From: Phyto melanocephala
Taxonomy: Eukaryota; Arthropoda; Insecta; Diptera; Rhinophoridae
Assembly: GCA_941918925.1 (NCBI GenBank)
Contig: OW799233.1
Coordinates: 123,590,833-123,654,832, forward strand
Length of the DNA stretch: 64,000 nt
Direction of reading: 5' to 3'
The notes beneath the pieces were generated by a model. That model searched no databases and was not told the DNA's origin. It saw only the letters and a program-made list of their open reading frames with translations. Below, in pieces: positions 1 through 10,239 of the stretch. A program made the translations under genes and the position numbers. How positions within the stretch are numbered: position 1 is the first letter of the stretch; each line of letters begins with the position of its first letter.

Positions 1-1086
1 AAGAGTTTGGAATATATCGTCATATGTTTTTAAAAACAGCCCTAAATTACAAAAAAAAACTTTTTAATTGATTATACTTTGATCGACTTTTGATTGCATC
101 GTATCAAAAAACAGGTGCCAGCAAAATTTTACATTCCTATAATTAAAAACTAACGTTCTTATTAATTAAATTCTAAAAGCCCTAAGTGCAAGCAAAGAAG
201 TCCCTAAAACGAAAGGGTAACTTACAAAACTTACTTTCGACAAAAAAAAAAATAAATAACGAAAAAATTGTTTAAAAAGAAGTGGGGACATCTAAATGAT
301 CTTGAGGTATTCATACCCAGAGATTTTCGTAATTTTTATACTATATATCACATCAAATTGATTAATTTTTTTCAATATTATCTATTTTTTATAATTAAAA
401 TTCACTTATATTTACCCAGTAAAAAAATGTAGAAGTAGAGCAAAGTAGTTCACAATAACAGGACTTCAAAATCAATGGTGCGAACGTAGTCATTCTAAAT
501 AACTTTCAAAATGTGAAATAATTTGTCATAAATGATATACTTCCAAACTTATATAAAATCATGCTAAATATCTTAAACATTTTAAATAAAATTAAATATC
601 TTTTAACCTAAATTGAATAAGCACTTACCAGAATGAAGTTAATTTTATTAATATATTCATGTAAACAAATAGTTTCCGATGACAAGCTAATGATAAAATC
701 ACTATTATTTACAGCTTAATTAAATCACTTTGTCACCAGTTGAACCCTTGCAAAATTACTTCTTTGCCATAGTTTTTTATTGCCGGGTATTTGTAGTTAT
801 TCGGTCTTCCTTTTTATGTTATAAATTATATTAATAAATAAATCTTGCTTAACTTTTGAGAAAAAGGTAAAAAAGGAACTCAAGCTTGATTAATGATTAC
901 CTTTCAAAATCACCTTTTATTAAAATTTTATTTGTTGATTATTTTTTATGTTTTTTAAGTAAAAATTATAATATATTTTTCATTTTATTAATGAAGTAAA
1001 TTAAAAAACTTTTTCTTAAGATTACCAAAACGAATTCTTACAGGAGTTTCATATTTTTTAAATTTTAATTTTTTGTTTAATGTTAC
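1..1086. other. AT-rich DNA, no gene seen
   Basis: Very AT-rich unique-looking sequence. I found no long open frame, splice-flanked exon, RNA gene or repeat with recognisable ends on either strand. Confidence 0.5.
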
Positions 1087-1089
1087 TTA

Positions 1090-1342
1090 AGCCTATAGTA
1101 CACGAAATGTAAAAAGTCATATGCACATGTGGGTCTGACGTCACTAAAATGTTCAGCACCTTAGGTTACATTTTTTAAAATAGTCGTAGTGGCTGCATAC
1201 GGTAAGATTTTTATATTACACGAAATGTATTTTAGTCCAAAAATGCAAATAAAACACATGTGGCCGAAGCGGATATATTAATGCTTTATGATGACATCAA
1301 GATTACGTCACAGCAATATGCGTATTTCGTGTATTACAGGCT
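1090..1342. repeat. MITE with TTA target duplication
   Basis: Terminal inverted repeats are visible: the left arm reads agcctatagtacacgaaatg and the right arm, reverse-complemented, agcctgtaatacacgaaata. TTA sits directly outside both ends (1087-1089 and 1343-1345). A 253-bp element with a 3-bp TTA duplication fits a PIF/Harbinger-type non-autonomous element. A third copy of the arm motif (acacgaaatgtattttag) lies inside near 1217. There is no coding capacity. Confidence 0.65.
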
Positions 1343-1345
1343 TTA

Positions 1346-2240
1346 GGGTTTTGTTGAAATCATATGACGATATACTTTATAAGGTCTGCATATGTCCTTT
1401 AATAATATCATATAAATAAATAAAATGATAATAATTATTTAAATCATTAAACTTTACAATATTTTATTCCTTTACTTTTATAAATTTTTACATCCTGACC
1501 CACTGTACATGATTATTTCATATGACAGCATTCGTAACACAATACATCAGTTTATTGTTTGCTCTGAAAGTATAACCAAGCAACGATATTTAAGTTTAGA
1601 TTAGCACATATACGGAGCCATTGAAAATAATGATGTTGTAATTCTCGAATTTGCATTTAAATTTGTTTTCTTCCACGTATGTGATGCACTGGCACCATAT
1701 ACGCGATGTAGATACAAATTTAAATAAGAGTAGATTATAAGTATACATCTATACATTGTATATATGTATGTAAGTATTTGTTCTAAAATTAGTAATGTCG
1801 TTTAGTTACATTTTTTTTTGTAAAATATTTAATCATTACGAAACACATTTAATTGAATTATTTTTGATTCGATTTTTACACCTCTTACAATGTAAAATAT
1901 TTTTGCACCAATTTCAGTCGGTACTAGTGACAAAAAAAAAACAAATGTAAAAAGAACGATTCGTAGTTCACATGTGGTCTGGGGAGTCAGAATACGATTT
2001 GTATTAGATTTTATTTCAGGAAGTCCACAGCTCGCATGTGGCCTCTTAAAACATATTCTTTTTGTTATTTCTGTATTTCAAAATAAAAGAATAGACGTAA
2101 GATTGAATTCTCTGTTTTGGCCTTGAATTCGTTATTGAATTGATGATAATTACCAAATAATAATTTTAATAATGATTTTTAACACTTATTTTAGATTTAA
2201 CTTCGAACGATTTAATAAAGTAAAAACAATAATAGCAAAA
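1346..2240. other. AT-rich DNA, no gene seen
   Basis: No coding frame or bounded repeat recognised. Two loosely similar short stretches (ttcacatgtggtctggggag near 1967 and cagctcgcatgtggcctctt near 2029) hint at an eroded repeat, but no ends can be drawn. Confidence 0.4.
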
Positions 2241-3112
2241 ACAAGTAAGAGCGCTATATTCGGCCGTGCCGAATCTTATATACCCTTCGCAACGTGAATT
2301 CATGCAATAACAGTGGTTTGTGTCACCATTTATCCCATATGAAATACGTACATACATATAAAAACATACATATATAAAAACGTCCCATTGTAAAATTATA
2401 AATTCACGTATGAATGTTAAAAAAAAACAAAAAAAAAATAAAAAATTTTAAAAAAATTTAAAAAAAAAATTTAAAAAAATATTTAAAAAAAAAAAAATTT
2501 TTTTAAAAAAAAAATTTTTTAAAAAATTATTATGTATATAATATATATAAAACAAAAAAAAATAAAAAAAAAAATTTAAAAAAAAAATTAAAAAAAAATA
2601 ATAAAAATATAAATAATATATTATATAAAAAATAAAAAAAAAAAATAAAAACAAATAAAAAAAAAATAAAAAAAAAAATTTAAAAAAAAATTTTTTTGGC
2701 TCAGCTGGGATTCGATGCCACGTTTTTTCTAACCAGTATACACGTTTGTATGTATGTTGTTGTTGTAATGTTGCTTTTGTAAAAAAAAAATCGAGGTGGT
2801 CGTGGGTTTTTGCTCATATCTCAGTTGTTTATGTACCGATGTTTCTGATTTTCAATAGCGATCTACTCCCGAATATTTCTGGTATTTTAATACCTCACCC
2901 GAGTCCAAGCGATGTCGGGGGGCTTCAAAAAGTTGATTTCAACATACACACGGACAGACGGTCAGACGGACAGACTGACAGCGCTTAATCGACTCCCCTA
3001 TTCATAAGCTTTCAGAAAATATATACTTTATGGGGTCGGAAATCAAAATTGTAGAAATTTCACACGGAATGACAAACCTATATATACCCTTTTTCACTGT
3101 GTGAAGGGTATA
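2241..3112 (-). mobile_element. DINE-1-like (Helentron-derived) element, copy 1
   Basis: Read on the minus strand it starts with the short inverted pair around TATACCCTTCACACAGTG, passes CATAAAGTATATAT and a CCGTCTGTCCGTC tract, then a core of almost pure A/T (about 2410-2695), and ends in the hairpin ATTCGGCACGGCCGAAT followed by TTACTTGT. This layout matches dipteran DINE-1/INE-1 elements, non-autonomous rolling-circle transposons. It belongs with the copies at 51835 and 44036, which share the cacagtgaaaaagggtat start. Open frames inside are low-complexity noise. Confidence 0.85.
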
Positions 3113-4490
3113 ATTAAACTTGAAGTTAACCATAAATGAAATACATTGAGGACTAGTTTTTTGACCCAATCGAAATTTAGATAAATGAGGAGTTTGGTTT
3201 ATTTGAGTGAACCTGTTTTTAGTACATCGCACAATATGCCAGAACAATTGTATGTGTTTATCTTTAATAGATCTGAGCTAATATAATGTCTCTCTTGTTT
3301 TAACCTAACTTAGCCCTATAGAAGCTAGAAACAACGATGACAGGCTTGTATTTCAACGAAATTTGTTTGCATTGAATATTGTTGTTGTTTTGGGTTGAGC
3401 TTATTTTCGGGTTAAGCCCCTAAATGTGTAGGCCTTTAAACACTTTCTATTTATTTATTTAATTTAAAGAATAATATTTCAAAATTAGTTTAAAGTCCAA
3501 GTATTAAATCATTTTTCAATCTACTTATGATGAACGGTTTGGGTAAAAGCAAAAATTGATTTTTGTCATACGATTTCATAAGCTTTTTATTTACATATGT
3601 ATATCCTTCATTTTTTTATTTATATGTTTTTCTTTTTTTCACATATGGCGACAGATTCTAACACTCATATGTTACATATATTACTGTGAAGTAAGTAATT
3701 TTAAAGGTCATCACATGTGCAGTTTTACTGTCGTTTTTCTTATGCCAACATGCTAAGAAGTATACGCTTAACGACAAGAGACACCAATGGGACATTAAAT
3801 ATCTTTTAACATTGACATACTAATGTGCGAGTTTTTATAACTAGTAATAAAATTAAGATAATTTTAAAAAGGAAATGTACAATTTTTAATACCCTCCATT
3901 AGGTAATTAGATATAGTTAGAAGAGTAACATATAAGAACTTTGAATTATTTATATAATTAGGGTTGTCAACAGAACTCGTTTTTAGGGCGTCTGAGGTAA
4001 TTTTCTTTCGGTTTTGGGTAAGTGTTCGGGTTTATTGAAACTTAAAGCACTAATCATACAGATAAAATATTACAAATTCTATCAACATGTTAACACGTTA
4101 AAATTTCAAGAAAAAGGATTTAATTAATTAAAACCAAGGCATATTCATACAGGTATATGCAACGGCGAATCGATACAACAAAGCAACTTTTTGGGGGATA
4201 TTTTCTGTCAAGGCCAATTTAATTTAATACAATTTTATAACAAAAAGGATATGTATTTGGGAAGCACATTATAAATGGTGCAATGACAAATATACATCTA
4301 ATTTTCCATCCCTGTATCAATAAATGGAATCAAAAAGAATTCAACAAATTAAGACATTGTATTTCCCCATTAGCTGTGCTAATAATTTCACATGTATGAA
4401 TTCGCTTGATTAAAACCAAGTTAATTTAGAGACAATTTTTTAAAAACAAAAAAAAAATTTTTACAACATTTTCGACAGCATTATTTAACT
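3113..4490. other. AT-rich DNA, no gene seen
   Basis: No coding exon, RNA gene or bounded repeat recognised. Short AT-biased frames here lack splice signals and family motifs. Confidence 0.45.
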
Positions 4491-4494
4491 ACAA

Positions 4495-4961
4495 GAATTT
4501 TTTTAGGATCACACATATAGCATTTTTTGCTCTTATTTACAGCACAATAGTTTAATTCGCTTGTGAAGTTTCTTCCTAAAAATGTTCATACATTCATTGA
4601 ACTATAGGCCGTTGTACTTTTTTTTGTGGCCTTTTTCGTATTTGGGGATCTATAAGTGCTTCAGCAACTTCTTGTAAATATAGTTTCGAGCATTTTTGGC
4701 TTGCATGGCTTTCCAAAAGGGATGAAAATTTTTCGAAATATCATATCCCCCAATTCCACATATGTAAACTAAATTATAGAAGAACGTAAACGGCCACCTG
4801 TTAAGACTCTCTAAAGTGTCAGCTGCTCCTTTGGTACAATTGTAAAGTAAATTTTCCCTTGACTTGCTTTTTTTTAGCATGTCGCAATCAGTATAATAGT
4901 GCGTAGAAGAAAGTAAAATAACTGATTGATTGGAATTAATGTTTAAATTATAAAAACGCAA
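4495..4961 (-). pseudogene. piggyBac-like transposase relic (C-terminal part)
   Basis: The minus strand encodes, in several frames, the end of a piggyBac transposase. The order is SNQSVILLSSTHYYTDCD, then KKSKSRENLLYNCTKGAADTL (the YNxTKGxxDT block), then RWPFTFFYN. After a frame change comes LAEALIDPQIRKRPQKK-like sequence, then a zinc-binding tail with CYMCDPKK. The usual stretch of about 15 residues between the DTL block and RWP is missing, and at least two frameshifts and several stops break it. I see no ATG-to-stop frame or TTAA-flanked ends. This is an old, dead copy; identification rests on motif order remembered for the family. Confidence 0.7.
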
Positions 4962-5124
4962 ATGAAGGATAGTAAGTGTGGAGCAAAAACAAGACAGTTA
5001 TTTTGCCAAATAATTTTTTTAAGTGTATATGAGACAATATATTTATGTTGCATTTTTTGTTTTGACTTATAAAAAGTAGAATAATTAAAAATTTATTTTT
5101 TTTTATAAAACTCTACAAAACATA

Positions 5125-5870
5125 TCTATATATATAAAAGTGAAACTCTGTGTGTGTGTGTGTGTGTGTTAGCTATAGACTCCGAAACTGTAAAACCGAT
5201 CGGACTCAAACTTTGGCAAGTTGGTGGACACATACCAGGGAGTGTTTATGGGTGGAAAAAAGTGGGCGGGGTCACGCCCATAAAAATTAGTTATCAGTTT
5301 TAGCTACTTGCACTTTACCGATTTTTCAGAAACTTTGCACACATATCGAGCTGTCATGACTAAATAATTTCGTAATAAGAAAAGTGGGCGGGGCCACGCC
5401 CGTAAAAAAGGTTATAATTTTGAGGTACTTGCACCAGACCGATTTTTCTGAAACTTTGCACACATATCAAGCTGTCATGACTTAATAATTTCGTGACTAG
5501 AAAAGTGGGCAGTGCCACGCCCATAAAAAAAGGTACCATTTTGAGGTACTTGCACTGGACCGATTATTTTGAAACTTTGCACACATATTGAGCTGTTATG
5601 ACTTTACAATTTCGTGATTAGAAAAGTGGGCAGGGCCACGCCCATAAAAGAAATTATAATTTTTAAGAACTTGCATTGGTCCGATTCTTCTGAAACTTTG
5701 CACACATATTGAGCTGTTATGACTTTACAATTTTGTGATTAGAATAGTGGGCAATGCCACGCCCATAAAAAAATTGTAATTTTTAGGTTTTTGCACTTGA
5801 TATTCAATTAAAATTTAGAATGCATTTCGATTCATTAAGGGGCGTAGCAACGCGCGCTGGGTTTGGCTAG
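5125..5870 (+). mobile_element. Non-autonomous Helitron with both ends intact
   Basis: It begins TCTATATATATAAAAGTG and ends with a GC-rich hairpin region (acgcgcgctgggtttggCTAG). It is flanked by A (5124) and T (5871), exactly the A^T insertion with TC...CTRR ends expected of a Helitron. There is no Rep/helicase coding sequence. The interior holds a GT run (about 5149-5169) and five tandem repeats. A 5'-end fragment of the same family lies inverted at 14221-14415. Confidence 0.85.
5261..5800 (+). repeat. Five ~121-bp tandem repeats inside the Helitron
   Basis: Units anchored on agtgggc(g/a)gg start at 5261, 5383, 5504, 5625 and 5746, spacing 122, 121, 121 and 121 bp. Each carries a GGGC..CACGCCC inverted motif, a (c/t)ttgcac....ccgatt segment and gaaactttgcacacatat. 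Confidence 0.85.
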
Positions 5871-6222
5871 TATAAAATAAAATTCTAGTAGTTTGGTTAC
5901 GATATGCCAAATACTTTATGTCTCCAGACATATACATATATGTTGGTAAGATTAGGGTTAGAGTGATGCTTAAAAGTACGAATATTCAATAACTGCTATT
6001 ACATCCAGAGAGCTAATAGAATCCTATACGAAATATTTTGGCAACATTTTCATAAAAGAACAATGATAATAATATCCGCTTGTGTTAATATATCACAACT
6101 TCTTAATTAAACGAACAAAAATAAAATTAACAGGCTTGTTACAGAACAAATTTCGTTTGGTAATGGAATTAAGACCGCATCAGATTATTTAGAAACAATA
6201 AAGCGAAAGTTAAAACGATATT
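5871..6222. other. AT-rich DNA, no gene seen
   Basis: Short spacer between the Helitron and the next MITE; nothing recognisable. Confidence 0.4.
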
Positions 6223-6527
6223 TCGTCGGCTTAATATGCAAACCTGCTTAATCCACTTTTTAAGTTAATTGAGATTTTGATGCCCTGTGGTAGAGAAAGA
6301 TACGGCTCGTCGACCAGCATGTACTAACTTTAATTTGTTTTTGTTGTTGTTGTTGTTTTTTATATTTTTGTAGATTGTAGTCGTACATAAAGAATACCGT
6401 AAAATAAACCAACTATATTTTTTTGGTTTTCTTCTCAAGCTACAAATATGAAAAATGAAAAGCTTTTAGTCTCTCCTGTAAAATTTGCTGAAAGGGACTT
6501 AGCAGGTTTGCGTATTAAGCCGACGAT
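6223..6527. repeat. MITE with ~35-bp inverted ends
   Basis: The left arm (cgtcggcttaatatgcaaac, then ctgcttaatcc) is matched by the reverse complement of the right arm (cgtcggcttaatacgcaaac, then ctgctaagtcc). About 305 bp, non-coding, with a TTG run inside. No clear target duplication, so the superfamily is not assigned. Confidence 0.6.
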
Positions 6528-6743
6528 TTTATTTAATTATTTTCATTTACATTGTTCACACTTTAGGATATATAGCGGTCTTTTTCTGTCCCAAAGTTAA
6601 CGCAAGATTTGAATTTTTCGCCATTTGTGGCAACCCTAAAAAAATCAATTCAACAGCTGACAGTGTAGGGTTAGTAAAAATGGAGCGCTACGAAATTGTA
6701 TGATATTGATGTAACATTTCCAGGTCGTGTACTATCTAGTTTT

Positions 6744-6934
6744 GGTGATCAGAACTAGCAGCTAGATCGTGTGGTTTAACACCATTAGATTTATTGGAAT
6801 ATAGTTATTTGAAATCACAGGTCTATGTCAACAAACCCACAACCGTCCATGCATTTAAGAAGGATATTTAATTATGCACCAACGATATTCAGTCACATTT
6901 CTACAAAATGGTCACAGAAAATGCTAAGAGATGA
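6744..6934 (+). pseudogene. mariner-like transposase relic (C-terminal)
   Basis: From 6764 the plus strand reads RSCGLTPLDLLEYSYLKSQV followed by YVNKPTTVHAFKKDI, a stop, then NDIQSHFYKMVTENAKR. This is the (W)PxRSxDLTPLDxFLWGY...VY motif region near the end of mariner-like DDE transposases. The aspartate of the RSxDL motif is replaced by glycine, FLWG is degraded, and there is a stop plus an upstream frame break, so the copy is inactive. Only the C-terminal third is recognisable. Confidence 0.7.
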
Positions 6935-7057
6935 AGACCATTTTTTATTCCATAAATAACCCTATTCTATGTTCATACTTTATGATTCAATAAAAAATCA
7001 AAAGTCTAAAAACTGTGTTCATTTTGAGACAGAAATATTGCTAAAATAACATTTTTT

Positions 7058-7840
7058 TTATACCCTTCACCTGTGGTGCACAAGGGTATATATAGCTTTG
7101 TCATTCCGTTTGTAATTTCTACAATTTTCATTTCCGACCCCATAAAGTATATATTTTCTGAAAGCTTATGAATAGAGGAGTCGATTAAGCCCTGACCGTC
7201 TGTCCGTCTATCCGTCTGTCCGTCTATCCGTCTGTCCGTCTGCCCGTCTGTCCGTGTGTTGGTTGAAATCAACTTTTAGAAGCAACTATATGTTCCTCAG
7301 ATCTGTATATGGTATCAATCTCTTGGAAATATCCAGGAATGAATCGCTATTGAAATTCAGCACAATCGCCCTATAACTTTCTGAGATATGAGCAAAAAAC
7401 CACGACCACCTCGTTTTTTTTCACAATTACAACAACAACATACATACATAGATACATGTAAAAAACATACCAAACAAAAAAAATTACAAAAAAAAAAAAT
7501 ATTAAAAATAAGAAAAAAATAATAAAAAAAACTACAAAAAAAACATTTTAAAAAAATTTAAAAAAAAATTTAAAAAATTTTTTTAAAAATTTTTCTAAAA
7601 AAATTTTTTAAAAAAATTTAAAAAAAATATAAAAAAAAAATAAAATATAAATAATATATTAAATAAAATAAAATTTTTTTGGCTCAGCTGGGATTCGATG
7701 CCACATTTATTCTAACGTGTACGTATGCACGTATTTTATATGGGATGAATAGTGATACAAACAATTGTTATTGCATGACTACACGTTGTGAAGGGTATAT
7801 AAGATTCGGCACGGCCGAATATTGCACTGTTACTTGTTTT
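7058..7840 (+). mobile_element. DINE-1-like element, copy 2
   Basis: Complete copy with the start TATACCCTTCACCTGTGGTG and its inverted partner, a long CCGTCTGTCCGTCT/ATCCGTCTG tract, ggctcagctgggattcgatg after the A/T core, and the 3' hairpin ATTCGGCACGGCCGAAT with TTACTTGTTT. It belongs to the 'gtggtgcacaaggg' subgroup with copies at 8737, 25801 and 55896. Very close in sequence to the copy 900 bp downstream in the same orientation. Confidence 0.88.
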
Positions 7841-8055
7841 ATTTTAATCTGGTAGACAATTTCATTGCAAACTTTTTTTTTTCATATACAACTTCTGAAA
7901 TATGTCGGTGTCGGCTACATTTATTCTGTTTAATTTTCAACCACTTTCTCGAATAAATCTGGTCGTATGACTTCAATGATGACCTAAATATTGGTTATCA
8001 ATAATCCAAGAGTTGCTAATTCGTCAGCATAAACCAATGAAATACCCTAAGTTGC

Positions 8056-8497
8056 TGCACGACGTACATTGCAACTTACCAGTCGAAGTCGGAGGAACAT
8101 ATCGAGGTTGCTGGCGGTATTGACGGGTCACTGGATGTTAGACAAACATGCAAGTCGACTCGAACTTTCATCGAACGACCATTGTCGCAGCTGTCTGGAT
8201 AGAGAGAAGGAGGAATCGGTTTTCCACCTTCTCTGCGAGTGTCCTGCACTGGCGGCTAAAAGACACAGATTTCTGGGCGAACATGTACTGAATGGCCTCT
8301 CTGCGATATCTGAAGTTGGACTGAATTATCTACTGAGATACCTCACGGCCACGGGGTGGATCTAGTACCCTTACCCTTGGATTTATTTTGAGATACATTA
8401 AAAGCTGACGAGTGATGTGGTCCTGTCAAAACGGAGTCATATAGACTCTACTTGACTGTTGGCGTGCAGCGAACTACCACGATAACCAACCAACCAA
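8056..8497 (+). mobile_element. 5'-truncated LINE insertion with 11-bp target duplication
   Basis: Insert of 442 bp bounded by the direct repeat CCCTAAGTTGC at 8045-8055 and 8498-8508. It holds the end of a LINE reading frame, a 3' UTR of about 130 bp and an AACC-repeat tail (aaccaaccaacc). Truncation at the 5' end with a repeat tail and target duplication is the standard product of target-primed reverse transcription. The same 3' end occurs as a 63-bp fragment at 25857-25919. Confidence 0.88.
8057..8365 (+). pseudogene. LINE ORF2 C-terminal fragment with CCHC-type zinc motif
   Basis: About 100 residues, open to a TAG stop and beginning at the truncation point, so there is no start codon. 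Visible features are RRNISRLLAVLTGHW, then CRSCLDREKEESVFHLLCEC (C-x2-C-x10-H-x4-C), then PALAAKRHRFLG. This order (LxGH, then Cys/His motif, then CPAL..R...LG) is typical of the region after reverse transcriptase/RNase H in several LINE clades of the Jockey/LOA/R1 group; I cannot fix the clade. There is no stop within the fragment, which with the perfect target duplication suggests a fairly recent insertion. Confidence 0.8.
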
Positions 8498-8736
8498 CCC
8501 TAAGTTGCCACAACGAGTACTCAATTGCAAGTAGTACGTATTACTAACGAAAATCAGGAGAAATGCCAAAAAAGAACACAACAATTTTTTGAGTGGCTAC
8601 ACAGCACAGTGCAAGTTCATTTTTAAAATGTCGTCAACAAATAAACTTCAAATAAATTCAAAATAAATAGCGCTACTTCTATTGTTAATTAAGTGTTGCC
8701 ATTAGTCCCTACTAAACGTAACTTTCAGACATATAA

Positions 8737-9467
8737 TTTTTATACCCTTCACCTGTGGTGCACAAGGGTATATATAGCTTTGTCATTCCGTTTGTAATTT
8801 CTACAATTTTCATTTCCGACCCCATAAAGTATATATTTTCTGAAAGCTTATGAATAGAGGAGTCGATTAAGCACTGACCGTCTGTCCGTCTGTCCGTGTG
8901 TTGGTTGAAATCAACTTTTAGAAGCAACTACATGTTCCTCAGATCTGTATATGGTATCAATCTCTTGGAAATATCCAGGAATGAATCGCTATTGAAATTC
9001 AGCAAAATCGCCCCATAACTTTCTGAGATATGAGCAAAAAACCACGACCACCTCGTTATTTTTCACAATTACAACAACAACATACATACATAAATACATG
9101 TAAAAAACATACCAAACAAAAAAAAATTAAAAAAAAAAATACTAAAAATAAGAAAAAAATAATAAAAAAAACTACAAAAAAAAATTTTAAAAAAAATTAA
9201 AAAAAAATTTTAAAAAATTTTTTAAAAATTTTTCTAAAAAAAATTTTTTAAAAAAATTTAAAAAAAATATAAAAAAAAAATAAAATATAAATAATATATT
9301 AAATAAAATAAAATTTTTTTGGCTCAGCTGGGATTCGATGCCACATTTATTCTAACGTGTACGTATGCACGTATTTTATATGGGATGAACAATTGTTATT
9401 GCATGACTACACGTTGTGAAGGGTATATAAGATTCGGCACGGCCGAATATAGCACTGTTACTTGTTT
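8737..9467 (+). mobile_element. DINE-1-like element, copy 3
   Basis: Complete copy with the same start, internal blocks and 3' hairpin as copy 2. It differs mainly by a shorter CCGTCTGTCCGTCTG tract and a small deletion after 'gggatgaa'. Same orientation as copy 2, with the LINE insertion lying between them. Confidence 0.88.
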
Positions 9468-9520
9468 AGTTTTATTTTTTTTTTTTATCAAAAATTGATA
9501 TTTATATTAAAACATTCTAA

Positions 9521-9637
9521 GGGCCGTATCCATAAAAAATACTTTAGGTTTATTAGAGGCTTATTTGACAGATGTTGTGGAGAAATTTGTCAAATAACCC
9601 TTCAATAAACCTAAAATATTTTTTATAAATATGGCCC
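9521..9637. repeat. 117-bp palindromic MITE (GGGCC ends), copy 1
   Basis: Near-perfect palindrome beginning gggccgtatccataaaaaat and ending ataaatatggccc, flanked by TAA on both sides (9518-9520, 9638-9640). Length and ends are identical to the copy at 35901-36017; the GGGCC ends are shared with the 227-bp element at 56443. Confidence 0.8.
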
Positions 9638-9985
9638 TAATTCTTGAATGTATTGAAAGAAATTCTTCATATACATATATACATATTTATGCAAAAATTA
9701 GTTGAATTATTTACCATAATTGTATGAAATATTAGTGGATTTACAAAAAACTCAGTATTTGACAACACTGTTTTTCGTCTTTGCACTTTACTTGCTGTAA
9801 GTGTAAAAATTTTACTTGCTTAAACATTTCTTTGCAAGCTGAGTCGCACCTGTAAACACTACACTACACTAAAGTTGTCACCAACTTGATTTTGCAATAA
9901 ATTGATTGCCTTGCGCCATCTTGTTGGCACCAAATATCGTTGGTGTTAAGCTGAATGCTTTTTTGGAAACAAAAATTAAGTCAGA

Positions 9986-10238
9986 ATGAATTTCACCATA
10001 AAGGCATCTTCTTGATCGTTTCGAAATAAAGATCTTCATGTTAGCCGCACCAAACAGTCATTTCTAATAGATATAATGGTAATTTGTTAATTGATGGAAC
10101 AATTGAACTAGAAATAAGATTTATCAATAAACACGTAGAATGGACGAAGTGCTCTATGAACTTCACAAACAGATTAATTTTTTCAAAGTAAAAATCCACA
10201 ATTGCAAAGCGTTGTTCTGGCGTTAAACAATTCATGGT
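9986..10238 (-). pseudogene. mariner-like transposase relic (N-terminal)
   Basis: The minus strand starts MNCLTPEQRFAIVDFYFE, matching the M..LTPEQR.QI..FYY N-terminus of mariner-like transposases. Another frame then gives VHRALRPFYVFI, the usual next block (xxVHRALRPxYG). The frame change and later stops show it is dead. No transposase C-terminus or inverted ends could be placed nearby. Confidence 0.55.
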
Positions 10239-10239
10239 G

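Noticed and set aside
2448..2654. Phe/Leu/Ile-only frame
   Set aside because: Translation of the A/T-run core of a DINE-like element.
5261..5800. CRISPR-like regular repeats
   Set aside because: Units are ~121 bp and similar along their whole length, within a Helitron of a eukaryotic genome; no repeat-spacer structure.
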